Of a stretch of DNA of 64,000 nt, positions 21,485-32,188 are shown one piece after another. The DNA lies in the NCBI GenBank assembly GCA_016271365.2, contig JADMNL010000022.1:217906501-217970500 (forward strand). Reading direction: 5' to 3'. Numbering within the stretch: position 1 is the stretch's first letter; each line of letters begins with the position of its first letter. Under the pieces are notes generated by a model. The model was not told the origin of the DNA. It worked only from the letters and a program-made list of their open reading frames with translations, and ran no database searches. The position numbers were made by a program, and so were the translations under genes. The stretch is from Neoceratodus forsteri (taxonomy: Eukaryota; Chordata; Ceratodontiformes; Ceratodontidae).

Positions 21485-22495
21485 GTATTGTATTATATTG
21501 CATTGTATTGTACTATACTGCATTGCATTGTATTGTACTGCACTATACTGTATTGTACTGTACTGCACTGTAATGTACTGTACTGCACTGTTCTGTATTG
21601 TACTATACTGCACTGTGTTGTACTGCACTGTACTGTATTGTACTGCATTGTATTGTACTATACTGCATTTCATTGTACTGTACTGCATTGTACTATACTG
21701 TATTTTACTGTACTGTATTGTACTGTACTGCATTGTATTGTACTGCACTATACTGTATTGTACTGTACGGCATTGCATTGCACTGCACTGTACTGCACTG
21801 TATTGTACTACACTATATTGTATTGTACTGTACTGCACTGTATTGTACTGTACTGCACTGTACTGTATTGTACTGTACTGCATTGTGTTGTACTATACTG
21901 CATTGCATTGTACTGTACTGCACTGCACTGTATTGCACTGTACTGCATTGTATTGTACTATACTGCATTGCACTGTACTGCACTATACTGTATTGTACTG
22001 TACTGTGTTGCATTGTACTGTACTGCACTGTACTGTATTGTCCTGTACTGTACTGCATTGTATTGTACTATACTGCATTTCACTGTACTATACTACACTA
22101 TACTGTATTGTACTGTACTGGATTGCATTGTATTGTACTATACTGCATTTCATTGTGCTGTACTGCACTATACTGTATTGTACTGTACTGCATTGCATTG
22201 TACTGTACTGCACTGTACTGTATTGTACTATACTGCATTGTATTGTACTGCATTGAACTGCACTGTACTGTATTGTACTGTACTGCATTGTATTGTGCTA
22301 TACTGCATTGCATTGTACTGTACTGCACCGTATTGTACTGTACTATACTGCATTGTATTGTACTATACTGCATTGCATTGTACTGTACTATACTGTATTG
22401 CATCGTACTGTACTACACTATACTGTATTGTACTGTACTGGATTGCACTGTATTATATTGCATTGCATTGTATTGCACTGCAATTGCATTCTAGT
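21485..22495. repeat. pentanucleotide array (TACTG/TATTG/CATTG)n
   Basis: About 1 kb of 5-bp units, mainly TACTG, TATTG, CATTG, CACTG and TACTA, in mixed order. On the plus strand the three frames cycle through Tyr-Cys-Thr-Val-Leu-His-Ile residues with almost no stops, and the minus strand gives Gln-Tyr-Ser. This explains the long false open frames, up to 380 codons. The minisatellite unit contains TACTG-TATTG-TATTC, so the array probably expanded from inside one unit. Confidence 0.95.
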
Positions 22496-23245
22496 ATATT
22501 ATTCCAACTGTATTGTAATGTGATGACATGGCATATCAGCCTAATACTCTGTACTATATTGTAACATTGTAGCCTATTACTGCTGCTGTATCATACACTC
22601 TAGAGTTCTTTTTGACACTCAATGGCATCCTGTAGTGTTGTCTCTAACACCTTACAGACAGCACTGCAGGACACCATTTTGTGTACAACTGTACTCCAGA
22701 GAGGAGACAGGGAAAACAAGGCTATAAGGTGAACTGATGGATGTTATAACATCATCCTGCTTCTCTTGCTTAACTCTACCAAAATGGGAGGGGTCTCCCC
22801 CTACTGCCACAAAGGAGGCAAGGACCTTTGCATGTTGTTATGATGGATGGGGGGGCTGGGGCGGCACATGGCCAGGATGGGCAGCATGAGAAGAGCTTAA
22901 GGGTGGTCATTTGGCATATTTGGAACAGGACCATTTCCTATTTACTCTGTGCCCTCTGTCCTCCCACCACCCTTAGGAGTGTGTACACTGTGGCATAATT
23001 AAGAATGCCCAATGGCATGTGGTCATCAACGATGTCTGGTACGACTCCACCAAGCCACCACCAGTATCCACATTAAGAATGGTCCCTCCACCTTCGAGGA
23101 CAGCAACCTCACAAATGCACAGTTATGCCTTTTGATGGCCTCTTCTCTGTGTCCTGGGCTCAATGTGGGAATTCACAATCACGTCTGCAGGGGACCTTGG
23201 GTCAAAACATCAGTTCTATGTTTTATTTCTATCTGTGGTGTGCAT
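22496..23245. other. unannotated interval
   Basis: Degenerate minisatellite to about 22,600, then unique-looking sequence with no recognised gene or repeat. Confidence 0.5.
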
Positions 23246-23660
23246 TTAAAGGGAAACATTTACTAACTGTGCTCATTATAGTTTGGAATGCCCATGAAAA
23301 GATCTTTTAAATGAGGTATTGGCCTCACCTATAGCTGGCAGCAGTCCAGAGATATCAATGACTTTGTCTGTCCCATGCTAATACTACATTGCCACCATTT
23401 TTAGAACCTTGTGATGTCACTGATGATGAAGCTATGGCTAACCACATTGTAGTCAAGCACAGCCTGATCCTCAGTGACATCACAAGGTTGTAAAAATGGT
23501 GGCACTGTAGTATCAGTTAGGGGAAGACATAATCATCAATATCTTTGGGCTGCTGCCAGCTACAGAGGAGCCCAGTACCTCATGTAAACAAAGTGTTTCA
23601 AGGTCTTTCTGATTATAATAGGTACACTTCATGAATATTCCTCTTTAAAGCAACAGTGCA
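23246..23660. mobile_element. long palindromic MITE-like element
   Basis: Inverted repeat with arms of about 170-190 bp. The inner arms are strong: CACCATTTTT near 23,395 pairs with AAAAATGGTGGC near 23,495, CCTTGTGATGTCACTGA pairs with TCAGTGACATCACAAGG, and CTGGCAGCAG pairs with CTGCTGCCAG. The outer arms are weaker and end in TTTAAAG/CTTTAAA near 23,250 and 23,645. The central spacer is about 40 bp. No open frame is convincing, so it is most likely a non-autonomous foldback DNA element. Confidence 0.82.
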
Positions 23661-25475
23661 TGTTAGTTTGTTACTATATTTTTATTGCCCTTTATCTCCT
23701 GTATTGTATAACACCCTTTCTCCCCATGTTAAGTCTGCTTTAGCACTCCTCTTATGTGCGACATAATAAAAGAGCTCCTTTTTTGTTTACCTTTTTCTGC
23801 CCCTATCCAACCAGCCTCCTTCTGCCTCTCAACGCAGCCCAGTCACCACAGCGTCTTCCAGGACTTACCTGTCTGTGTCTTCCCCAAGAGCTTATCTCCC
23901 CTGGTGGGTTCAGCAGGGTTTCTCTATCCCAGCTATCAAACAGGAACCAGTGCTCTGGACATGGGCTAGATAGACAGGTGGGGGATCTACAGATGGTTGG
24001 TAACCTTCTACCAGCTGGGAGATTTGTTGTCTTCTCCCCAGGAGGCAAGGACAATGCCATCATGACACACATCACACATTTCTGCATGACATGTGTCAGT
24101 GGCCATCGTGCCTCAGCATAGTTCCAGCAGCCCCAGACTACCTTCTCCTTAGCAGCTGCTAGGGGGTCAGGGGCATGCTGAACTCTGTGTCCCCCCAACC
24201 CCAGAGGAAAAGAGTAGTCCCATGGGTGCTTAATCCTCCTCCCCCCCGACCCTCTGATGCCCTAAGTTCACTTCCAAACTTGGGTTGTTGGTGCCACAAG
24301 TGCTAGTGCTACACCTGCACAAGTGGGACTGCCAAGGAAGTGTTCCTTTTAATATGACTCCAAACAGGTTTTCATTAGTAGCTGCTGCTTCTTTTGAACA
24401 CTCATAATTTATGATCACTCTTCTTGTGACTAAAATGAAGTAGCATGCATTAGACACTGCTCCCTGACATTAGGGGGCACTAGGTATATCAAAACAGCAA
24501 AGAATACCGATGAATAGCTCGAGATCATCATATTGAAAGGACTACTCCTTTTGGTATTTCAGATGTGAAAGAAGTGCTAAAGCTGACTCAGAACAGGTAA
24601 AAAAGGGTATCGTACAAAACAGGAGATAAGGGCAATCTAAAATGGTATTAAAAAAAGGTATAGGTCAAAATTTCCAGTGTAACATGCATTGCTGCTTTAA
24701 TTAAACTCCTTTGTTTAATCTGTAGTCCACACATGTCCACGCACTGACTCAGCACCCTGGTTATTCGGTCCTGTAACATCGCTGTTCCCCAAGCAAGCTA
24801 TCATGCAAGGCGGTCTTGTGCGACAACCAGATGCAGGATCCATGGGAACAGTAACTGGTCAATAACATGGATTCTCCAGACACCAACAGCTTCACCTCCG
24901 ATCATGGGATACCCATCCAAACCTGGCAAGAGAGCTTATGCAGGGGGAAGAAGGAGCAGGAGAAGGGAGAGTGGGGTGTTGAGAGGGTGTTTCTAGCTTG
25001 TGTTGAACGTGCGAGGAAATGAACCATGCGGTGCTGACACAGTGCAAAAAGGATGGTACGTGGCAGGTAGGGGTCAAGACACTGAGCAGTATACAAAAAC
25101 AAATACCTTGATATCTACCTGAGCCGGTACTAAGTCGTCTGTCCACTACATGGGGAACTGAAATGTACAATCAGATAGAGAAGTCGTCATCATAGAGGGA
25201 ACAGTGAGAGAAGCACTCATGGAACAGACTCTCAAACCCTGTTGTAGCAGCAGTGGCAGAAAACTCCCATGCCTCAGGGTTCTGCTTACACACCATATTC
25301 TGCAGCCACAGGAACTGTGTCATCCAGCTGCGATACAGGACATGAGACACATTCAATGAAAGGACATGTTCCCACTTCTGGGACGGATCCCATTCTGAGG
25401 TTCTCCAGAGCAGCCAGTCAAACCCAGATCAATTGTCACCAGAGTTGTGCACAATTTTTAAAGTCTTCATCCAAT
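23661..25475. other. unannotated interval
   Basis: Several open frames of 60-130 codons on both strands (23,754-24,198; 24,892-25,170) show no family signature. Nothing else recognised. Confidence 0.5.
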
Positions 25476-25522
25476 GGAATTCCACAGAAATTCAGAAACT
25501 CTGCTGAATTCTGTGGAATGCC
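25476..25522. repeat. short near-perfect hairpin
   Basis: GGAATTCCACAGAAATTCAG (25,476-25,495) and CTGAATTCTGTGGAATGCC (25,504-25,522) form a 19-20 bp stem with an 8-base loop. Related TTCTGYGG/GGAATTC phrases recur at 26,150-26,235 and 26,840-26,870. Confidence 0.8.
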
Positions 25523-25540
25523 TTTGGAAGTGGGATTATA

Positions 25541-26095
25541 ACTATATATATATATATATATTTTTTTTCCTTTTTGCTTCTCCGTGGCCACCTGCTCCTG
25601 TCATCAGACACCCTCCAACCCTCAACCCTGTCAGCCTCTCCCCCTAGTATCTTTTTGCCAGTGGGAATCCACAAGAAGCAGAGTCTGAGTCTAAGAGTGG
25701 CAGGGCCATCACCATCACATATGGCCATGGAGAGCCATAGGTTTTTCTGTGGCTTTCTCCCCCCCAAGCAACAGTGAGCATGGCAAGTGTGTGCACATGG
25801 AGGCATGCGCACTACCAGAAACCGAGTGCTCCTTCCAACCTCCCCAACATTGTGTCAGCCTTTGACTCTGCTCTGCTCTGACACTCAGCCTCCACTGGGT
25901 GTCTGCCAAGAGCAAGGAACTACACCTCCCCAGTCTGGGAGATGAGACCCCCCACCCAACGGCTACTACAATCATCTCCCAGCCCTCTCCATGCCAACCC
26001 CTGGTGGCCTGAGCTTGCCCTCAAACTTGGGTCACCAGCATGGCATGAGGTGTGGCATCCAGCGCCTCAACCCTCAGTGCCACTGAGCCAGCCAG
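25541..26095 (-). mobile_element. tRNA-derived SINE, copy 3
   Basis: Minus-strand copy with head at about 26,095 (GGCTGGCTCAGTGGCACTGA, then GGGTTGAGGCGCTGGATGCC on the minus strand) and a T-rich plus-strand left end at 25,560 next to a (TA)n run. GGATTCTAA right of the head and GGATTATAA at about 25,535 may be its target duplication. Body about 535 bp. Confidence 0.75.
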
Positions 26096-26242
26096 GATTC
26101 TAAAATGTTGAAAGCAGAATATTAATGATGGAATTGTGTTGCGCAGTTTATGTAGACTGTGGAATCATTTTCCCACACATTATTCTGCGGTTTACACAGA
26201 AATGTTTTTCAGAATTCAGTGGAATTAAAAAGGAATGACTGA

Positions 26243-26805
26243 GAGCACTGGCCAAGTGGCACAGAGGGCTGAGGTGACTAGCGCCTCACTTGCTACCACG
26301 CCAATGATCTGGATTTGGGAATGAGCCAGGATCACTGTGAGCTGGCAAGAAAAGGAGGACTGAGCTTCCCAGAGGATGCTGTCCTTCTCTGGGAAAGGAG
26401 GGGGGTTTGTTCAGCAATAGGGGGAGCAACGTCATAGGTTGGCAGTGGCTGCTTATGCCTTAGTGTCACTCACACCTCAGCCAGCCTTGGAGTGATGGAG
26501 ACAAAAAAAAAACAGAGGAAACTACTCCACTGACCCAGTATAAAGGCTACTGCCTGCACACAGCCCCTGCATCCACCAGCCCAGGCCAGCATCCCTAGTG
26601 CCGAGTGGAACTGAGTTTACGGCTGGGGACCTGTACCACCCCTGCCATCCTCCACCGTGGGGAGGGGATATAATGGGTGACTGCCAAGGGAGCGGAGTAA
26701 GCCCTGGGAGAAGGTGAGGTGACAGGGTTGGTACAGGACAGGTGGCTCTGAGTAAGAGCCAAGGGAGTGAAAGGAGGGTAAAATGTAAGTTAAAAAAAAA
26801 AAATC
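26243..26805 (+). mobile_element. tRNA-derived SINE, copy 4
   Basis: Head CACTGGCCAAGTGGCACAGA, then GGGCTGAGG and GCGCCTCACTTGCTACCA, at 26,248-26,320. There are A-runs at about 26,502-26,512 and 26,793-26,804, the second giving a length like copies 2, 3 and 5. No clear target duplication seen. Confidence 0.65.
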
Positions 26806-26872
26806 CAAAAAGCATTTCAGAGGCGAAGTTGATATTCCACACAAATTGCACTGATGGAATTCTGCATTTCAC

Positions 26873-27614
26873 ACAGATCTAGCTGGCAATACCAGGACTA
26901 AGCTTTGATCTTAACCAGTCTTGAATCACCACCAGCCTGTTATGTTGAGTTATGCTCTCTGTTTTACAGTCAAACCTGGATATCACCACATTGTCTGGAC
27001 TGGATACATGGGGACTAGCTTTTTCATCTCAGTGGTTCTGTGGCTCAGACTATAACATAAGGGTAGCACAGTTGATATCACCAAACTCATTGTAGTGGCA
27101 TGAACCAGGGCTCAACACGGCCACTAAAATGGTAACCAAACTCCAGGTCATATGATAATTTGGCCAATTTAAATATCAATTAGTGGCAGTTTGGCTGGCC
27201 AAAACTGGAGCAGTAAAATGAAAAAGCACACCAAAGTGATTTATTTTGTGAAAGAATATGTATTGTGGCTTCTACAAATGTTGTTTTGGCCAGTTAGATT
27301 ACCGATTTGTGGCCAATGTGACTACCTGAAAAAACAACTTAGAGGGAACACAAACCTTGCCTCACCTTTTTTTTTGTTGTTGTTAATCTAATTGGGAATT
27401 TGGCAGTGGGAGAAGCCTCCTTAGTCACCATGCTGTCCTTTTTCCTTTGTTTGCTTTAAGACAATTTTGCTTTATTCCTTTGTAAGACCCTCCCGTTGAT
27501 GCTGTCTTTTGTGGCCTGATATCTCTATTTAGGAGGCAAGTGATAGCTTCCTTCTCTTGTCATCTGTAGTCATACTCTGTTGTGCAGACTTTATAAAGAA
27601 TATTGTTACTTTTA

Positions 27615-27661
<47 letters not shown>

Positions 27662-28335
27662 CTGGCTGTGGTGAGATCCGACTACAGCGGTGACATGTCA
27701 CCCAAGATGTTGCACCAGTGAAATAATTTTCTAGTCAGCTTACACCCCCACAAACACAAAGGAATTTGCATACCCATGATGCAAACGGGCTGGGTTTCTT
27801 AGCTTTTAATAGTATATGTGTTTACAGAATATACACAAATTGGAATGCATCTGTTTTCTTGTATTATTGATGCATCCTATGTACAGTTCTTTCTTATCAG
27901 CATTTTATTTAGTTCACCTGTTTTTTCTCTCCTCAATAATAACAAAAGAGAGGAGTTCAAATGTATCTGCTCTCAGGCAGGTGAAGAAACAGTCATCTGC
28001 CTGTTTTTTTGTGATTCATCTTGCGGTGAAAGATAAGTGTTAGTGATTTGTGAATAATAAAAATCAGACTGTGGATTCCCAGATGTTGGCCTTCCATTGT
28101 TAAATTCCCCTCTGTGTTGAAGTTGTGACTTCTTGTAGTGTGCAAGACCTGGCTATAATGCTGCCTGCATAGTGACATTTGATACATCTCACTGCCAGTT
28201 TTGACTGCCAACTGGTTGTGCTAGGATTGAAAATATACAGCTTACATTCTGTGCACTGCATCACAAAGTGCTTATTTACACGGGACAGCATAGCGGAGAT
28301 GCTACACCTCATTTCCAGTGGGGTTCAGCTTCTGC
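26873..28335. other. unannotated interval with (TG)n
   Basis: A (TG)n microsatellite of about 20 units lies at 27,620-27,659. Otherwise no recognised gene or repeat. Confidence 0.55.
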
Positions 28336-28369
28336 TTTGGAGAGTTTGACTCCTCTTAGTACCACTGGT

Positions 28370-28530
28370 ACTCTGAGTTATAATTACTCATCAGTTCTGG
28401 AACGTGGTGCAGGGGTTGAACAGAAGCTCACCATATATGTTTAATGCTGAGCCTCCACTCAGCTGATGTCACCAGGTTCTGGAACTGATCGATAATTGCA
28501 ATTATAAATCGAAGGAGCACTTCCAGCCAA
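28370..28530. repeat. hairpin
   Basis: ATCAGTTCTGGAACGTGGTG (about 28,389) pairs with CACCAGGTTCTGGAACTGAT (about 28,470). The stem extends outwards through the AGTTATAATTACT and AATTGCAATTATAAAT blocks. Confidence 0.72.
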
Positions 28531-28554
28531 TCAGAGCACTTCTTTCCACTGCAC

Positions 28555-28592
28555 ACGAGACACTCTTATTCTGTGAAGAGTGTCTCACACTC
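28555..28592. repeat. short hairpin
   Basis: GAGACACTCTT, ATTCTGTG loop, AAGAGTGTCTC: an 11-bp perfect stem nested left of the next inverted repeat. Confidence 0.8.
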
Positions 28593-28662
28593 AGAAGAAC
28601 CCAAAAAAGGCGGCTACCGGCGAGCCCCAACTGGAGCCACAACAAAAAACAAACAGTAAAGC

Positions 28663-28848
28663 AAACAAACAGTTGGCATCACAGAAAGGCGACAGAAAAG
28701 AAGAACCTGTAAGCTAGGTCTCATTAAAAAAAGCTTTTATTGTATTAGCAAGCTAAAAACAGCAGCCAACACTCCTGCCTAGTATGTTTCATGTCACGGA
28801 GACGCGTCTCTAAGATCCTTTCTGTGATGCCTGACTGTTTGTTTGCTG
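28663..28848. repeat. inverted repeat
   Basis: GCAAACAAACAGTTGGCATC-ACAGAAAGG (about 28,663-28,691) and CCTTTCTGTGAT-GCCTGACTGTTTGTTTGC (about 28,819-28,848): about 28 of 30 positions pair. Confidence 0.85.
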
Positions 28849-28943
28849 TGCTGTCTCACACGCAGCTGCCTGGAAACAGGCACTTTTGGGTGAGGTTTTC
28901 TAAACATTTAATATATCATTGCTCGATCTCAATCAATAATACA

Positions 28944-29094
28944 TTAATACCACCGCCAAGACCACTCTGACAGTTTCGCTTACATTCTTACAGTATTAGA
29001 ACGGCTCACTTTTGGTGTGCAATTCTCTTACCCTACTAATACATGCAAGACCGCTCTTACAACCATGGGAGTGGTCTTGGCAGTGGCATTAACA
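28944..29094. mobile_element. MITE-like inverted repeat
   Basis: Left end TTAATACCACCGCCAAGACC-ACTC pairs with right end GAGTGGTCTTGGCAGTGG-CATTAA, about 24 bp. Inner blocks AAGACCGCTC and GAACGGCTC suggest internal decay. Length is about 150 bp. Confidence 0.75.
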
Positions 29095-30291
29095 TACAAA
29101 AAATTGACTGTCAGGCAGGAAAATGGCAGCATCAACAACAGAGCCTAAAAAAGGAAAACAAATGAGAATATATATATATATATATATATAAGCAAACTAT
29201 AAATAGAGGATGAGAACAAGGAGGCAAGAACACATTCCCAAATTTCCAATTATAATAACGTCAGGGTTTCACTTCCCTTAAATGTTGTGCACCATCATGA
29301 ATCAAATTAAACTCTGTCCCCCTATGAGAAAAGGACATTACATCATTAATTTACTCAGTCCCAAACCCTTCTGTACCTTGGAGGTGGGGCCTCACCCACA
29401 CCCTCCCCTTCATCCTGGTCTATAATGGAATGCAACTTGGCACAAATCTCAGACGACCAAAGATCCCTGTGAGGAAGCTAGGTCATTTCTGTTTTTTTTT
29501 ATTTTTTTTCATACCAAGCCCCCTGTTTATTGGAATATCTATTCGAACCCCACTTCCCCATGAATACCCCTTCCCATAGAAATTAATCTTTAAAATAAAA
29601 TTAACCAAAAAAAAACAAAAAACAATAAAGTTCTAGCCAGGGGTTGAACCCAGGTCTCAATTGCTCAATATAAAAAAGTACTGTTCTTGGAGGGATTCAA
29701 ACTTTGATCTGCTTGCTAACTGTTTGACATATCTGCAGTGCTTCTGAGTTGCACCCAATGAACAACAGTTCTGTGGTACATGGGTTAACTTGCACACCTG
29801 AGAATGAGGTAATTATGCTATCCTTACCATGCTGTATCAGCACCCATGGGGCCACGTTTCGAATCCAGGGCAGCTGCTCTGAGCGAGAATGTCAGCAAAG
29901 CAATGCCTACCCAGCACCTTTGGTTGGAGATTTGTGCCAGTAGGGACTGGAGGTGTGCACACAAACTGAGAGGAAGTAGCTGTAGGGAAGTCCCAGGCTT
30001 CTCCAGACCCCTCCCACCCCACGTCACCACCAAGAGACAGAGCTGATTCAGCCAAATGAATGGGGTTTGCTCTGCTTATGAGGAGGGGGAGATAGTCAAA
30101 ACTAAATACAGGGGTCTTTAGAAAAACATAATCATTATGAAATGGGTAAAAAGAATGTTGGCTCTTGATTGGCCAAAAGGTTGTACTTTGGTCATCATTC
30201 AGCACAACAGGCCGGTTGAAAGCAGCTCAACAAAAACATGTTTAAAAACACATCCAATTTACTAAAACGGATCCATTCCATAACTGCAAAA
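29095..30291. other. unannotated interval with (TA)n
   Basis: A (TA)n run lies at 29,168-29,189. At 30,130-30,180 TCATTATGAAATGGGTAAAA and TCTTGATTGGCCAA recall the ends flanking hairpin family 2. No gene recognised. Confidence 0.5.
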
Positions 30292-30414
30292 GGGCACTCC
30301 AGAGGGTGTGTTAGGGTGGGCTAGTCTCAGCTGCTGGAAGCACTCAGCTTCTCCTTGTGCTTCAGCCCACCAGAGGTGGGCAGTTATCCCACCATAATGC
30401 ACTCTTGTCATGCC
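30292..30414. repeat. hairpin element, core family 2 (copy b)
   Basis: GGGCACTCCAGAGGGTGTGT pairs imperfectly with the right end ending TTGTCATGCC. The core on the minus strand at 30,340-30,360 is GCACAAGGAGAAGCTGAGTG. Decayed. Confidence 0.65.
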
Positions 30415-30621
30415 TTTTTTCCTTTATGAAGATGTAGTCAGCATACTTACTGTAGCCCATTCCCTGAATAAAGTACTTGAATGCTTCAGTCAACCTCGCG
30501 GGCTGCAAGGGAGGGAGACAGAACAGCATTAATTACAAAAAAAGTTAACCCTTACAATGCAGCGGACATATATATAAAGAGAGAGAAAAAGAGAAAAAAT
30601 TTGGCAAAGTGTGGTATATGA

Positions 30622-30720
30622 GGAAATAATACCATTGAGGGGTTGAATAAGTCATAAAGCCATGATCCCCAAGGATGAATGGCCTTTATGAGCTTGTTCA
30701 ACCCTGAGATGGTATTATTT
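30622..30720. repeat. hairpin abutting family 2 copy c
   Basis: AAATAATACCATTGAGGGGT-TGAA pairs with TTCAACCCTGAGATGGTATT-ATTT. A CATAAAGCCAT/ATGGCCTTTATG block continues the stem. Loop about 12 bases. Confidence 0.82.
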
Positions 30721-30870
30721 AAGCAATAAGGCACGACAGGGTGTGTGTTATTGTGTAATAAAGTCACTCCTGGGGTCAGTTGAAGCACGAGGCAAAGCAG
30801 AGTGCTTCCACCACCCCAGGAGTGACGTTGTTACACAATAACACACACCCCCTGGAGTGCCTTATTGCTA
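30721..30870. repeat. hairpin element, core family 2 (copy c)
   Basis: Terminal AGCAATAAGGCACGACAGGG and its partner CCCCTGGAGTGCCTTATTGC. Inner arms GTGTGTTATTGTGTAATAA and GTTACACAATAACACACAC, then TCACTCCTGGGG and CCCCAGGAGTGA. About 50 bp of near-perfect stem. Core GCACGAGGCAAAGCAGAGTG at 30,785-30,805. Confidence 0.9.
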
Positions 30871-31202
30871 TTATACAATAGTTCATTGTTATACAAAATA
30901 AAAAAAAAAATTTTAAAATGTTTCTAGTAGCTTTTTAGTGAGGCAGTATATCTTGTTTCTTAAGAGAAGAGGAAAAAAAAGCTAATGCTAATCAATGAGG
31001 ACAGCAAGCAAAGCTAATGCTAATCAATGACAGTGATGTTATACTGAGATAGCATCACTGTCTCAGGCTCACACTGACCAATCAGAATCCAGGATGCTTT
31101 CTTGCCATTGTATAAGTACTCATATGCTACACTTTGCTGTAATTTGTTTTATATAGTACATAAGGTTGGACACTTTTTGCTGTGTCCTATATAGGCAGCT
31201 AG
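30871..31202. other. unannotated interval
   Basis: AT-rich, with an internal direct repeat AAAGCTAATGCTAATCAATG (about 30,977 and 31,012). Near 31,068-31,125, in reverse, ACTTATACAATGGCAAGAAA and CTGATTGGTCA resemble the 44,449 and 30,135 end motifs. No gene. Confidence 0.55.
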
Positions 31203-31237
<35 letters not shown>

Positions 31238-32188
31238 GATCTTTATTATCCAGGCGAACATCATTGAGCAAGCTCATTTGCAAGATGGACCTGGTTATTA
31301 CCGGATCAACATACATTCCAATTACATTAAGAAACATAAGAATTACAAAGAATTATTTACAGTCACTATTTAAAATATCATCATCATCATAACAACAAAT
31401 AAATACAAAGAAGGTGCAAAATACAGAATCAGCTACAATACAGAGGTGGCATACAACAACAGAGAGGATAATTGTCATATAAGTGAGATTTGGGAGACTT
31501 AGATGGCTTCAGGAAAAAATAACAAAGGTTCAGTCAGATAACAGAATGGAGAATAATGTAGCCAGTACAATACTTAGTCCTGGACTGGGATGTACAGCTA
31601 GGTCGAGGGGATGTAAGAAGTTCCCAAAAATACTAAAGCCGAGGAATATGGAGGGGGAGGTGCAGTGGGGATGGAGGGGGTGGGAGGATAGGGAAAAACA
31701 AGGTAGGGAGAAGGAGAGCAATGGCCCGCGCAGTATGCATGGAAAAATGGTGGACAGACAGTGTGAGGAAGAGGGGAAGCCTCCTCACAGTATAATGATA
31801 TACGACCTTGGGATGAGATCAGAGTAGAGAGGGCACATGAATCCAGCACTGTACTATAATGTAATCTGCAAGGAGCTGAAGCCTCAGTGACGAGGGAAGC
31901 AATTACAGGATTCCCTCACTGTCCGAGCATAAACGGTCTTGAATGAATCCAAACTGATGACAGTGCTCAATTTCAACAATTTTTTTGCAGTTTATTCCAC
32001 AGGGATGGTAACACAAAGCTGATTGCTGCTCTACCATGGCGGGAAAAAACCTTAGAGATATACAAAGTGATAAGGGAGGCACTTCTTAGGGCATATTTTT
32101 CCAGTGGGCTTAGCGGGAGACAGTCAATGATATATTGAGGGAGCTTATTTGAGACTGCTCTGAATGTCCAAATCGCCGCATTTCTATT

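Noticed and set aside
21422..22564. 380-codon open frame and several 250-300-codon frames
   Set aside because: They are translations of the pentanucleotide array. Residues cycle Tyr-Cys-Thr-Val-Leu-His with no domain, and all frames of both strands are similarly open.
23754..24198. overlapping 121- and 131-codon frames as a host exon
   Set aside because: No family resemblance, no plausible splice-bounded reading, and both strands are equally open.
29630..29665. tRNA-like box (GGGTTGAACCC)
   Set aside because: No A box or acceptor stem at the right distance; too short to support a tRNA or SINE.
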